DNA of 64,000 nt. Source: Plazaster borealis. Taxonomy: Eukaryota; Echinodermata; Asteroidea; Forcipulatida; Labidiasteridae. The notes below the pieces were generated by a model that was given only the letters and a program-made list of their open reading frames with translations, was not told the origin of the DNA and did not search any database. Location: NCBI GenBank assembly GCA_021014325.1, contig CM037474.1, positions 7,047,130 to 7,111,129 on the forward strand, given 5' to 3'. Position 1 is the first letter of the stretch, and every line of letters begins with the position of its first letter. The position numbers and the translations under genes are program-made. This document shows positions 31,896 to 44,205 of the stretch, in pieces.

Positions 31896-34800
31896 TGTGT
31901 TCAGCCCAAAATTGAAAATGCTGCATGTTACAAAATTGGGCAGCTACTCATTTTGAGCCACTAAGTCCAATCATGTCACATCATTCACTATGAATATTCA
32001 GTGGCTCAAAATAAAAAAGGATAAATTTCAACTTGAGTCCTGATCTTCTTCTTCAAGTTAGTGTCTCAATGATGTCGGCTCATCATCTGACTTCCTTCCT
32101 ATAACCGTTCTAATCAACCAGCACTATGGCTTCTTTAACTTACTGATATTATAACTAAACACAGAGTGTGTTCCCCCAGACAAGCAGTCATGTTACACTG
32201 GCCAGATTACAATAATGTTTTATTTCGAAAATAAAATAGTGTTGGGTGTTGGGGTTTTTTACTGTGGGGAAAATGGTACATAGTGAATTGCCCAACAAAT
32301 TGAACCTCTAGCGTCCTTACTGGATATTTACTGAGTATCTTGGAAACGATTTGCCTTTGAAGAATTTAATGTGACAGGAAATTAATTAAGAAACAGAGAA
32401 CAAGAGAACAAGATATACAACATTATTTGCTTTGCAGTTTTCATTCAAATTTCACAGTGCAATAAATGAACACGCAACGACGAGCCCACTATGTTGAGGT
32501 ATCCTTCAAATCCTTTTAAAAATGCCTCCAATGCTCTAATTTAAAGTGTAGGCCCTGTTTTTTTAAAATTTGATTACATCTACATGTTAGGGTATTTGTT
32601 TGCATGCCATCTAGGTCAAAATAAAAAGGGGAGGTTTGTATACCTGTTTTATTGTATTATTATTGTTTTGTTCACATTTACTTTTAGGGGGGATTTGAGT
32701 ATAATAAAGCTGTCTGCTTCTGAGATGGGCATTAATGATAATTACGTTTTAGCACTTTTAAAATTTCAACATGTTTTCATTGTAGTGGTATTAACCCAAT
32801 TAGTCAAAATCCTACCACCAGTGGGGTTCACAAGTGCTGGATATGATGCCCAAAATCGGCACATGATTTTGTTTATCTACAGACAGGGGCATCTCTAAAT
32901 TTTGCTTGAGCTCCCGAAATCTTAACAGTAAATGAAGTGGCCTTAATTATGAGCTGTTATATAGTGCATATATAATACATACAGCACCTTCCCCCTCCCT
33001 ATTTTGAAGATGGAAATTTGAGTACTTAAAAAACTTTATTAGATAGTAAACCAATAATTTGTTTAATTATTTTGCTCAAAAAGTGAGGGAAAGGTGGCCA
33101 GGAATTACGTCATATTGCACCACAGAGCATCTAGAATAAAACAATTCCTGGGGCCCTTCACACCAAATTGTTTCTCTATATGACAGATGATTCTGTTTCA
33201 AAACGAAAAACTGTAAAGAAATGTCCGCTTAATACATACGGAAAATGCACAAAATACATGTAACATGCACAATTGTTTGTACATGGCTGGTGGAAGTTGT
33301 CGGCATCCCGACAACAATTCGTTTTAGTCCTAACTACAACTTATCATTTGCTGTTTATACCTTAAATAAAAGCCTTTAACTTAGTCGAATCAATGAAATA
33401 GCTATTTTAAGAAATTTAAATCCAAATTGTCAGGCTAATCGGCAAAAAATCAGACCTAGCATCTTTAAGTGCATATGTTTTATTATATAATCCCATAAGT
33501 ATTATTTGTTTCCATTTGAAGTAGAGCCGGTCAAATAACAGCAACAAACAAGAGGGAATTAACTGTTTAATTTGTACAATTATTCAGAGTTGTACAAAAT
33601 GCCCAACATATCAGAATCCCCTCGTTGTACTGTCTGTCTATACAAACATGTCTACAAACATGTTTCTATTTTACTTTTATTTTATTAATTTCTTTAAAAG
33701 TAGTAATTTTAATTAGCATTTGTCATTTTAATGGGTGCGCTGGAGTAGCTTTACAGGTTGACCTTGACCGGGTCAAGTCACGCAAGTAAACCCCAAACAA
33801 CGGCTTCACGAACGACCTCGGTGAGTCGTGTTCGACAGCGGAAATAATTATTTAAGGTCAATGCTCACCCTTATTTATTAATTTTCACCAAAAAATGTTT
33901 AAACAATTTGTCAACCACGTTAACCATTTCGTAATTAGGCAGCCATTTAATGTTATCGGGGGTTTTTTCTATTATGAGACTAAGACTAGCAATCGTTCTC
34001 ATATGTTTAATGTTTTCAAAGCTGAGCCTGATTAACAGAGCTGCTCCAGCGGGCAATAATCAGCGCAGAAACCAGGGTAAAGTTTTAGGGGGCACAAGGG
34101 GGTGCACCATTTTTTTCGGGGGCCACCTGGCCAATTCAAACGGTAGTTTCCATTTGATTTTCTAAGCCCCTTTCCATCGCTCACTTGATGTCATTTCAAG
34201 AGTCTATTGTGAAGGTAAAAACAAATACATTGTCTGCGTGTAAGTGGAAAAATGGTTGAAAATATTGAAATTACTACATAAAAGCTTAGAAATTGTGACG
34301 TTTTATTCTGGTAATTTTTAATCTCAATAGTCTATATTAGGGGGACACGACCCCACCCCCCTGATGTTACGCGACCGGCAATAATGCTTATATAACAATC
34401 TGACCAGGCAAAATAAGCAGGAAACCAGTCGCAACTGATACAATGTTTAGTTGTATTTTGGTTGGTAACCTTATTCTAGTAAGCAAAATTGTTTTGTGCT
34501 CAGTTAATTTTTGTGCTTCAGTATAGCTCTATGAAATTTGGATCCTAAGATTTATCTTATGATGAGTTGTCAATATCACCATTGTGATTTATACTGCGAC
34601 ATCACACTTTGCTTAGCTATTAAGATTGATACACAGTTGCGATCAATCTTAGCTCTTCGTAAAAACGGCCCACCTGCTGGTTCGCTCGGTACCGGCGCCT
34701 CATCCAAAGGCGCTGGGGTGGGCTGACGTGCTCATGCGCATTGGACCATTCCCCTGCTCACCTCTTCTTGTTGACGAAAGGTTCCACTATCAATAATAAT

Positions 34801-35769
34801 GTAGCGCTATTGTGTAAATCCATTGCAAATAACTGTTGTAATTCTTTGCCTTGTACTAATAATAGGGCTCGATGAAGAAAAAAAATTCAACTTTGGTTTG
34901 AAAAGATCGTTTACATTATCCATGGAGCCTCCATGCATTATCATTATCGTGTGTGTAACATGTACATGTTGTGATTGTGCGCATTGCGCCACTAATAAGG
35001 AGTAAAATCGTTCCCATCATGCATCACTACATCCAGAACAAGAATCTGTACAAGCATCAGCCCAATCCAGCGGTCTTGGGTGAGACCGGCGGGGCCTGGT
35101 CCCCTTGCAATGTTAGAGTAGTTCATGACGTCACGCTAGTTGCTGACCCGATGACGTCACACTACTGGCGACATGTAGCAATATTTAAGTTTATCGTAAA
35201 AAAATCTTTGGAAATCTTGGAAATTGTACTTTAAGAACAGCAGGTAGCTGTAATCACTCAAATTACAAACGCGAATGACTGTCTCCTAATGTCAGTGCAG
35301 TGCAACGGAGACTGGCGTCCCACCATGGCTACGAGGTTATCTACACAATATGTAAACCTACACGGACATGGTAATAATTATGCAAGATGAGCTATATTTA
35401 TGAAGCGTTTGGGACTAAAACGATGTGCACTTTGACGCCTATTTAAATTATCCCGGAGGCAATCATAGCTTCCCAGAAAGTTTGTAAAGCTGAATGAGTT
35501 AACGAGCACAGCCATCTGTTTGAATTGAATAATGCTAACGACAAACGTACAGCAACCAACTTGGCTTTAAACCCGTTAAAGGTCCACTTGCAACACAAAC
35601 CTATATTTCCCGAAATTTGAATTATATAAGTTTTAGCAACTATTTCCTACCTACCTTTTTATGGTCATTCTAAATAACATTTTAAGTTAAAATAATGCTT
35701 GTACCCATATAAATTCAATTTAAAAAGATAAGATTTACATATTGATATACAATTCTTGCATATATTCAC
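31896..35769. other. Long intergenic stretch, no gene seen
   Basis: No supported gene. It holds one copy of a dispersed repeat (33182..33360) and G-rich/C-rich patches near 34080-34140 and 34340-34380 ending in a GTTACGCGACC-like sequence that may be decayed hAT-type ends. Confidence 0.45.
33182..33360. repeat. Dispersed repeat with CCCGACAA, copy 1
   Basis: Shares AAAACGAAAAAC, ATGCACAAA-TACATGTAACATGC, GGCATCCCGACAA and CATTTGCTGTT-like landmarks, in order, with 50579..50760. Here GTTGTCGG-CATC-CCGACAAC forms an 8-bp hairpin. Confidence 0.65.
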
Positions 35770-35775
35770 TTTAAT
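35770..35775 (-). terminator. Variant poly(A) signal of the LRR-Ig gene
   Basis: ATTAAA on the minus strand, about 40 bases after the TAA stop at 35815..35817, in an AT-rich tract. Confidence 0.4.
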
Positions 35776-35814
35776 ATATATATTTTTTACAAATAAATCA
35801 TAGACAGGGCACTA

Positions 35815-37839
35815 TTAAAGAACTTGGAGGTACCGGTTACCAGCGCTGTCTGGTCTTATTGTTGCCTGCCTACTCGATGGAGGGTGCTCGTTCCTCTTGT
35901 GCAATCGTTGCTTCCAAGATGTGACACTCAATGAATACGCAGTTATCTGGCTTGGTGTGATGTATCCATTGACTTCTCCAATGGAGAAGGAATTAGATGA
36001 TCGTGGTAGCACATTGCGAACGCAGTCATTGTAGTATTTAGGACCGCGTTCATGCATTGATTTTGATGGGGGTCTCATGTGAGACACACTGGTGAGTTGT
36101 TGTCGCTCTTGCCATAGAGGGCCGATCGCATACGCGTTATCGTCATCTGAAAGATTAATGTTTGTTCGGGGATGGGCATATGCATAATCATACTTGACAC
36201 TATCACTGGTAGGTCGAGCTGTCTTTGCTCTTAAGCGCATGGTGGCAATTGAAATCAATGTGGACTTCCCTTGTACGGATAAAAATCGGCCACGGCGAAG
36301 GCGAAGAAAGGCTAAAACTGCTAAAACCACAATAACCAACGCAGACAGCACGACAAATGCTGTCAGTGCATGATTCTGACCAGCTTCGACAATGATAACC
36401 TCAGGTGGGTCAGTTATTGACTCTGCTTCTTCTACATGTGGATGAGCAACCTCCACATTGACAATACCCATTTGGTGGGAGCCATTGTCAAACGAAACGG
36501 AGCACATGTAGGTCCCAGATTGAATTCTCTCGATTTCAAGGGTACCGTTTTCATGAAGTTTATGAGAGGGTCTGAACTTCAAGGAACCATTGCCAAGTAT
36601 GTTTGATTGAAAGGTGATATATTCTGCCGTTGGAGTGAACCAAGTAATTTGCGATGTTGTAGTAGAGATAGGGCAATGTATATGTTGTACACGGTTGTCA
36701 TTAGACATTACAGTAACTGTTAACACATAATGGATGGTAGCAGCACAAGATTCATACATCTCGAGAAGAGGGACGCTCCACAGGTCTCTACCTCGTAAAG
36801 CGTCCGGAAACTGGCATACGAATCCCCTATGACGAAGAAATATCGGCGGTTGTATCGGCCAACGCGCCCTCATTCCCAGTAGTCCGCAGTCACAATGCCA
36901 AGGGTTGTTTGACACTTGTACATAGTCCAGTCTGTTGTTGGCATCGAATAGTTTCTCATGAAGATGTATCAAATTATTATTGTTTAGTTTCAAGCGCTTG
37001 AGGTACACCATGTTCTTCAGTAACGCCAAAGGTAAGAATGCTTCGAGGGAATTAGAATCCAGTTGCAAATCAACTAAGTTGTTGAGACCAGCAAAAACCC
37101 ATGGGTCTAAGTAGCGCAGTTCACAATTTTGCATGACGAGTGTGTCCAGTTGATGTAAGCTGCTGAAATAGGAAGGCGTGTGCAAAGGAATACCCGCGTT
37201 GAAACTCACATTGAGGAAGGTAAGATTGCCGAGCTGTGAGAACATATATTGCTGAAAGGAAGTCATGCCAACGTTTGAAATATGCAGCTGGATCAAGCTC
37301 ATGTGCCTTCCAAATAATACCCCAGGGGGAGCACTGGCTTGAAGGTTGTTGTCGTTCAAGCGTAATACTTTCAGCCTTTGTAATGCATCGAATGCACTGT
37401 TACTTATGGAAGTGATGCGATTCCCTTGCAAATCAATCTCCACCAAACTAACCAACCCATTAAATGTGTGTCTAGATATAGTAACAAGAGAGTTGTAGCT
37501 CAATACAAGTATCTTTAGTGCCTCAAGGTGGCGAAAGCAGAAATCAGGAATTCGCGAGATTCTGTTCCTGTCAAGGTATAACTTACTGAGGTCCGAAAGT
37601 TCATGAAAATATTCTTCATTTATGGAGGTTAAAAAGTTGGTGCTTAGAAGAAGAATACGTGTATGCGAGTGAAGGTCGGAGGGTAGCCTTGCTGTACCGA
37701 TTCCAACGCAGTCTACCTCGAAGCCACGTCGACAGTCACATCTATTTGGGCAAGATAAAGCAGTGTTGCGCATAGCAAGACTCAAGAGTAGTGCCAATAT
37801 ATAGACGGAATAAGCAAAGCTTGCTCTTAAAGATAGCAT
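35815..37839 (-). CDS. LRR-Ig single-pass transmembrane receptor
   Basis: The product has 674 residues, with the ATG at 37837..37839. The open frame extends 65 codons further 5' without another ATG, and this start puts a signal peptide (~1-29) right before the LRR cap. LRRNT cysteines are at 30, 34, 36 and 44. About ten leucine-rich repeats span ~60-312, followed by an LRRCT with Cys316, 318, 342 and 364. An Ig domain has Cys389, Trp400 and Cys446 (GTYMC). The membrane segment is at ~491-512, followed by basic residues and a ~160-residue tail with tyrosines (KYDYAYAH, NAYAIG, NGYITP). This order matches the AMIGO/LRIT/LINGO/LRRC4 adhesion receptors, which work in cell-cell recognition, often neural; the exact orthologue cannot be assigned. 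The coding region is a single exon, common in this group. Confidence 0.9.
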   Translation of the reverse strand: MLSLRASFAYSVYILALLLSLAMRNTALSCPNRCDCRRGFEVDCVGIGTARLPSDLHSHTRILLLSTNFLTSINEEYFHELSDLSKLYLDRNRISRIPDFCFRHLEALKILVLSYNSLVTISRHTFNGLVSLVEIDLQGNRITSISNSAFDALQRLKVLRLNDNNLQASAPPGVLFGRHMSLIQLHISNVGMTSFQQYMFSQLGNLTFLNVSFNAGIPLHTPSYFSSLHQLDTLVMQNCELRYLDPWVFAGLNNLVDLQLDSNSLEAFLPLALLKNMVYLKRLKLNNNNLIHLHEKLFDANNRLDYVQVSNNPWHCDCGLLGMRARWPIQPPIFLRHRGFVCQFPDALRGRDLWSVPLLEMYESCAATIHYVLTVTVMSNDNRVQHIHCPISTTTSQITWFTPTAEYITFQSNILGNGSLKFRPSHKLHENGTLEIERIQSGTYMCSVSFDNGSHQMGIVNVEVAHPHVEEAESITDPPEVIIVEAGQNHALTAFVVLSALVIVVLAVLAFLRLRRGRFLSVQGKSTLISIATMRLRAKTARPTSDSVKYDYAYAHPRTNINLSDDDNAYAIGPLWQERQQLTSVSHMRPPSKSMHERGPKYYNDCVRNVLPRSSNSFSIGEVNGYITPSQITAYSLSVTSWKQRLHKRNEHPPSSRQATIRPDSAGNRYLQVL

Positions 37840-38871
37840 ACTGGTTATTGCTCTTTGCTTTAATCTGATGAATATGACATCTTCAGTCCATTTCTCAATT
37901 CTATCTGATGCCGTGATCCAGATGTAGATGACGTCATCGCTCGTTTTACTCACAGAGGTATCTTGAAAAGACGACTGAGTACCATCTGCATAATAGACAT
38001 AGGAGAAAACAGGAACATTTAAAGCAACAATCAAGTATATGCCTTTTTTTAGCTAACATGCAGTTCGATTCCAACTAATTGTCACATTTTGGGCCATGGT
38101 TCTACGTGTGTCGATGAACCAGTGGTCAATGGTTTTGCGTATGCACCTTGTTTAAGATGCTGCAAGAGAATACATTATTAAAGGAGTTAACAATTTGGTT
38201 TAAGGTCTCCCTGTTTTATTAATTACTTGTATTTTCAGCTTAGTCTATATCCGTCTCCGCAAACTGTGCATTTATTTCAGTCTAGTGGAGTATGAAATGT
38301 GAACATTCTTCAGTGCGGAATTTTGTGAAAAAATTTCAGATTTTTAAATGTAAGACTAGAGGCAAGATAGATGCATTCCTATAGGCGTGCAGGTCAACCC
38401 CTATAAATAGACCATTGCACCGTAGGTCTATAGAGAGTAACAGGCACCAAGAGTGAGAGACACCCTAAAGCAGACATTTTAAGACAGCCATTGTGCTGAT
38501 TGGGACATTACTGGTACATTACGGTAGGCTACCGTATGTGACTAAGTCATCATATCCAAGGGAGGCGGTCATTCCGAACCATGGACTAGCATACCTCGTG
38601 GATATGAGTGCATTACGAGATGAGTTTAGTCTTCACACGACTTTGTGTATCGCACATTTTGTTGGGAAGGGGTGGGGTCGGTAGTGTGTTAGGAAATCTG
38701 CATGCGGCCATTGCATTTATTTTTGGTAATTAATCTCCCAATAATTTATTTCACAATTATCGTATCGAAATACAAAAAATCACAATTTCATACTTTGGTT
38801 TTAGTTTTACAAATCGGATATTTTGCAAAGCTGCCAACACTTCCCTGAGCATAGTCCCTCGTACGCTGTTA

Positions 38872-39086
38872 TCACCGGTGACGTCCGGGGGGGCAGGTGG
38901 AAGCGCCCCTCCCCCGCCCAGAACCCTATTGTACCCCCCCCATGAGTTCGAAAAAAAATTACAAATAATTGGTTGCATCAAATGCACCCCGAAAAAACCC
39001 AAAATCAAAAACAACGACAACAAAACCCAAAACGAACACCAACAACCAAACACTATTATTGAAAATGTCTAATAGTTACGCCACTG
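38872..39086. mobile_element. Possible hAT-like fragment
   Basis: Ends at 39073..39086 with TAGTTACGCCACTG, the inverse of the CAGTGGCGTAACTA at 16696. The inner part is C-rich (CCCCTCCCCCGCCC, CCCCCCCCATGAG), like the G-rich sequence adjoining the other copy. The left end was not found. Confidence 0.35.
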
Positions 39087-40699
39087 TGATCATTAATCAT
39101 TATATGTTCCTTATTAATCAAAATATTTACTCAACAAATTCATCGAGACAAAAATGAATGATTAAATCTATAATAATAGCATCTAATAGCAACTGGTACA
39201 ACTTCCGTTTCGTCTATTCCTTCATTGTACTTGAAAAACGGGTGGAGTACGCAACGAATGTTTCCAGGCCATTGGAATCACCAAGTTGTCCTTCTGTTGG
39301 TGTAAACGTTCATTGAATTCACTAGATTGACTATGAACTATTCATGGATTCAATCAGTCACGTGGAAGTCATTTTTCTTCAAACGATGTCGCAGCAAAAC
39401 ATCGTGCTGTTTTGCATTCCCTTGAGTCTTAAGACCTACATCGTAAAATTTGTCAGCCATAATGTGCTGTTCGATGAATACGTTTTATATTGTAAACGCC
39501 TCCATAGTGAAAGTTTTACAACTTTTGTGCAATCTCATTTCTTTATTGAATTATTTGTTATTTCAAATCTGCCTGGCAATGATACCTTTTATAATCTAGC
39601 ACTGTAACCCATGGCCTGAAGATATAGAGAGGACGATGAAGATTTCTTCTGTTTTAGACGTTGGAGGGAAACACGTAATAGATAGGGACTGAAAACCCAT
39701 TCTACAAGCTATGAGGCTTTGGTTGAAACCAAGGTCCAGATGTGACTGGTACACAGAGGTACCGCTAGGTCGGTCCCACCCTGGAAACAATGAACGGTTA
39801 TTTCTCTTCGTGATGTTCTCCTCCTTTTTTGAGGGTTTTTGATGACCACGTGACCTATAAAATAGTATGGTTAAACAAAGTTCCCATACATCAGATGGCT
39901 TTTAACTATTACTCAGAAAACTGAGCTTCGTACAATTCCCCCATTGACAAAATATTTTTGTAAAAATGACTTCCGGCTGTCAAATTCTAGATCTGAAAAC
40001 CTACAAAAGTGTCATTTCCTTACCTGATTCATTTGAGACTGCAACTGCCCTCCATGCTAAGATGTAACAACGATGAGCTAACTCAAACTTCTTCAAAGTA
40101 TTTCCACAACAGAACGAGCGAAATGGTTGCGTAGAACTTGTTGAAGTGCAAAGCAACACACCAAGACTTCGTGCATTGGACTCGACTGCATGTCTACAAT
40201 GTCACCTGCCCCTGTGTGCAAACTATGACAGTTTATAATTAGGAAATATTGATTTCCGCTAACCTTTGCATTTCACCCAAAATGTCCAAGCCACCAACAA
40301 AGTACAGCGTGTCATTGTGGACTTGATGACTCAGTCAATACTGGGATGGATGGGACATATGCATGTGTAAATAAAGACTCATCCAACAAACTTCGTTTCT
40401 ATGGAGAACTCATGTCGAATTACAAGTCAAGACCTTTGCTCAGAAAAGGGGCCATCAAAAGTGTAACAAATACTACTAATAATAATACATAATAACGGGC
40501 CTCAATTGTATAATTGTGCATAAATCCAGCTGAAATAAAAGGTAGTCCAAATTCTATGTAAGCGCCAGTGAAGCTTGAGACTAATTAGGAAACTTAAAAT
40601 ATTGCTATCTGTTTGTTGATCTCAGTGATGGGGTACGCCCCTTTCTAGGTTACATAGCAACTTGAATGTGTGAAACAGTTCTATCACTCGGCCACAACC

Positions 40700-40717
40700 A
40701 CAGGCGGAAACGCCTGT
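40700..40717. repeat. 7-bp hairpin with GAAA tetraloop
   Basis: ACAGGCG-GAAA-CGCCTGT, perfect. Short enough to occur by chance; no gene context. Confidence 0.5.
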
Positions 40718-40856
40718 TGCTACTTAATGACGCCAAAGATCACTTGTCACTGACCATCTGCTCCTACTACTCAGTGGTCATCGACCCCACAGTGCTCTAT
40801 AGTAATAAAGTTGGAGCAATAATGGATAATGCTCTGGGAAGGAGGTTACCCTGTAC

Positions 40857-40910
40857 GTGTTTGGGCACGGTGCCGTGTTTGGGCACGGTGCCGTGTTTGG
40901 GCACGGTGCC
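40857..40910. repeat. 18-bp tandem repeat, 3 exact copies
   Basis: GTGTTTGGGCACGGTGCC occurs three times head to tail without change, suggesting recent expansion. Confidence 0.95.
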
Positions 40911-41483
40911 TAATTAACATAGTCTATTCTACCTCCATGGTCCTAATCATAGTTGATTCGTAAATGGCAGTTAAAGGATTCTCCATCACGGGGATTAACA
41001 AAACCTCAGAATGGAACAAGCTTCGATTCGTAAAACATTGCTCTTCAAAATCATATTGCATCAGTTTCGTAGTGAAACCGTCAGCTGATTAATGCTTTGG
41101 GCCGTCCAAATTCTTCCCTCGTAGGGGAGAAAGATAATAGTTATATAAAATGTATGCATCTATATCGGTATCATAAAGATTTACGCCATCATTACCTGCC
41201 CCTGTTGGTTACATTTTCTAATACCATCCCAACTCCTTAGGAGTATGCAGCACCAGCATCTGAACGGCAGAGTTAGCTGATAATTCACAACCAGTCGCTC
41301 ACTGGACACAACAATGTGTATACATGTACCCTCACAATTAGTTGAAATTAAGTCTGATAAACTAGCGCTCGGACACGATTTAAAGAAAAAGGTGTGCCAG
41401 ACTGTAGAGCAGCCATGATTATCGCTTTTCAGCAAGTTAGCAAGATGTGCTTAAACATTTCTTTAGCCATGACTATAACTCCA

Positions 41484-41527
41484 ACAACCAACCCCCACCA
41501 CCACCCCCACCCCCACCACCACCACCA
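41484..41527. repeat. CCA/CCCCA microsatellite
   Basis: CACCACCCCCACCCCCACC-type simple sequence, about 44 bp. Confidence 0.85.
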
Positions 41528-41885
41528 AAAAGGTAGACATTAAACTTAATTGTTTCTCTCGATGTTTGTGTTTTCCATTAAGGATTTTCCATCAAGTTGT
41601 TTACTTGCCTTGCCTTGCCTTGCCTATAGGCCGTGTTCATCCAGTGTCGGATGTAGCCCTCTTCATGGTACTCGCCATGGTTTCCTATACTCATACTCAA
41701 ATTTAGGGGCAAGGGTGGGGCATTGTCGTGCAGACAAATAAAAGGCCATACCTCATCGCTTGAATTTACCCCGATCAAGTCACAGTTGTTAGTTGTTTTT
41801 CTCCACGTGGTCAATGAGACAGCAAAGTGGAGTGCAAATTTTACAACGAACCACTCTAAAAAAGTATATGGGTCTCACAATGGTT

Positions 41886-42008
41886 GGTTACTCTCTTAAA
41901 GTTTTAGATTGAAATTATAGTGACACTAATGACAACTGCAGATGATTTTGTCCCTAGTTTCAATCGATTAGAGTGAATTTCAGTCTAAAACTTTATTATA
42001 GAGTAGTG
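41886..42008. mobile_element. Short foldback MITE-like hairpin
   Basis: TACTCTCTTAAAGTTTTAGA...GAAATT on the left is an imperfect inverse of AATTTCAGTCTAAAACTTTA...AGAGTA on the right; total about 120 bp. No target duplication identified. Confidence 0.45.
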
Positions 42009-42365
42009 CAATGCAAAATACGAAAGCTCTTAACAACACACAAGGATGCCATGATTTCAGCCAACATCGATCAGGGTGTAAATCACAGACCGAAATACAA
42101 ATTTACTAAATGTATGTAAATAATTGTTCGTGACTTGCCAATTTGTGCTTAGGAAAAGAATTCACTAAAAACAATCATTGGTTAATGCCCCACACGACCA
42201 CCAAGGTCGTCCTGCCAATTTGTACCTTATTATTATTTTTCTAAAATGATTTTCCATTAAATGCAACTAAAGATATTTGATAAAGAGAAAATAGAGGTAG
42301 GCATATACACGCACTTAAGCCTGCTAAATACCAACCGTCAAAAGTGCCCTATGACCTTTTTTAGT

Positions 42366-42815
42366 AGAGCCCTCAACAGAGATATGATGGAAGTTTCCAA
42401 ATGGCTTCTGACTATTGTTTTAACTCTTAATTGGAACTCAGCCAAACTACGCCGTATTGAGGAAAATTTACATAAGATCGGTGACAATGCTATTGAAGAT
42501 GTCGTTCATTTTAAATACTTAGGTGTCTGGCTAGATCCATATTTATCTTGTAGTGTACACATTGAGAAACTTACCAAGACTGTTAATAAACGTGTGGTGG
42601 TTCTGCGGAGGATCAGAAGTGTTCTTCCTCAACATACTTTAAATTTGTTGTACACAACTCTGATTCTTCCTCATTAGGTGTTCGTGCAATACAAGCACGA
42701 ACACCTCTTTGTTTTTGTGATTATTGTGATGCTGTTTGGGGCAACTCGGCTAAAGTTTTTCTTACCAAACTTGATAAAATCCAAGACACTGCTGGTAGAG
42801 CTATCCTTGGTCCCC
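42366..42815 (+). pseudogene. Non-LTR retrotransposon reverse transcriptase remnant, interrupted
   Basis: The first frame (to about 42674) translates to sequence typical of the C-terminal part of LINE reverse transcriptases: WLLTIVLTLN, FKYLGVWLDP, RRIRSVLPQHTLNLLYTTLI. It then stops. After ~42 bases the similarity resumes in another frame (CDYCDAVWGNSAKVFLTKLD, then IQDTAGRAILG). The break contains a perfect 12-bp hairpin (42676..42706). The catalytic FADD region lies further 5' in such proteins and is absent or too decayed to see. Clade not assigned. Confidence 0.8.
42676..42706. repeat. 12-bp hairpin inserted in the RT remnant
   Basis: AGGTGTTCGTGC, loop AATACAA, GCACGAACACCT. It falls exactly where the reverse transcriptase reading frame breaks, so it is most likely an insertion. 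Confidence 0.8.
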
Positions 42816-42830
42816 CCCCCGAGATCCCCC

Positions 42831-43198
42831 ACACACGTTTGGTAATGACTCAAAACAAATATTAGCATAAAAACTTACTTGGTAACAAGCAACGGAGAGC
42901 TGTTGATAGTATAAAACATTAAAACATTATGAGAAACGACTCCCTCTGAAGTAACGTAGTTTTTGAGAAAGAGGTAATTTCTCACTAAAATAATAAAAAC
43001 TTCTTGCAAGAGGTTTTTATTCCTATCTGAAAGCACACAAATTTGTACAAGGGTGTTTTTTCTTTCATCATTTTCGTGCAACTTCGATGACCAATTGAGC
43101 CCAAATTTCCAAAGGCTTGTTATTTGATGCATATGTTGGGATACACCAAGTGAGAACACTGGTCTTTGACAATTACCAAACGTTTACAGTGCCTTTAA
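42831..43198. mobile_element. TTAA MITE family 1, 5'-truncated copy
   Basis: Begins inside the left end (ACACACGTTTGGTAATGACT) right after a C-rich junction and ends with CGTTTACAGTGCCTTTAA. The interior matches the 21052 copy closely. It abuts the RT remnant and the tRNA-like element. Confidence 0.85.
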
Positions 43199-43211
43199 GG
43201 ACACAAGTTAG

Positions 43212-43300
43212 TGCCACGACTGGGTCTCGAACCCACACTCTGCTGATGATTAGAAACACCCGAGCTTGGGTGCAGTGCGCTTGACCACTCGGCCACGACA
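43212..43300 (-). tRNA. tRNA Ser/Leu-like element (SINE head or pseudogene)
   Basis: On the minus strand: A-box TGGCCGAGTGG and B-box GGTTCGAGACC, ends GTCGTGG...AGTCGTGGCA, and an extra arm of the length seen in type II (Ser/Leu) tRNAs. The anticodon stem (CACCC with GGGTG) closes a 6-base loop instead of 7, so it is not a normal tRNA. It lies 14 bp from a MITE end, as a SINE head or trapped pseudogene. Confidence 0.5.
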
Positions 43301-44199
43301 CGCCAAAGCATTCAGCTTTTGAATCAGTTGGATCCCAATGGCACATTCAGCAATCTCGATTCCTGAGCCTTAAGGAGATACAGTTAGGATGTTTGTTTAT
43401 AGTTTAATTATGATGAGTTTCATTGTTCAATGTAACTATCTAGCATTTCATGTCAGTAAACTTACGAGTCTTTCAGAGCCGAGAGTATTGCCTTTCGAAA
43501 TGTTTATTCAAATCAACGTTTGCAAAGACGTCAGAATAAAGAATAAATTAAAACTAATTTATGAACAAATAATTAAAAGTTAAAACAAAATAACAGACTA
43601 CTAATAGGGCTGTATAGCTTAGCTTATAGAGGACATTCAGAATAATCAATCATTAAACAAAATCGAAATCGTTTTGAACACACCCACCCCAAATTTCGAT
43701 TTTTGAGTTAGTGACAGACTATTTCATACGCCGAAGAACAAAGTTACGCCTCAAAATGAAGCAGATATTTTAGATCAATGTTTTCCTAGCTATGGGGTTT
43801 TCAATGGCTTTCTTTTGTGTAGTTGAAACGGAAGAATAATTCACGCCAAACTCCTCATGGGCGCGGAGGTCGGTTATCGAAACAAGGTTGACCGATAACA
43901 ATCGAACAGCACGACTGACAAGAAAGACGATCTGGAAGCTTAGGCCACGGGTATTCAATTTATATTTCCCATTAAATTGTGTTTCCTGTTATTTTGATTG
44001 AAAACTTAATTTTAGATTTTCAAGTACTTATTTTGAACCATCCACCCATGCACAATTTCTGAGTTGCTCCTAACAAAAAGGGCTTTTTTTATAATTATAG
44101 GCATGCCAGCAGTCATTGGACTAGGGCCTGCAAATTGGAGCTCTAACTATTAAATTGACACATTGTTAATTTTTTCTAAATCAAAAACGTTTAAAATGT
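43301..44199. other. Intergenic downstream of the GPCR gene
   Basis: AT-rich, no supported gene or repeat. Confidence 0.45.
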
Positions 44200-44205
44200 T
44201 TTATT
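44200..44205 (-). terminator. Candidate poly(A) signal of the GPCR gene
   Basis: AATAAA on the minus strand about 300 bases after the stop codon at 44503..44505. Confidence 0.4.

Larger units (their letters stand above)
38040..42365. other. Long intergenic stretch, no gene seen
   Basis: Upstream of the LRR-Ig gene. It contains a hAT-like end, a GAAA-loop hairpin, an 18-bp triplet tandem, a C/A microsatellite and a foldback hairpin (listed separately), but no credible gene. Confidence 0.5.

Noticed and set aside
32584..32898. 104-codon plus-strand frame with hydrophobic runs
   Set aside because: Composition of AT-rich noncoding DNA, no conserved motif, no splice or start context.
35815..38034. 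65-codon N-terminal extension of the LRR-Ig protein
   Set aside because: It has no ATG and would bury the signal peptide; the ATG at 37837..37839 fits the family layout.
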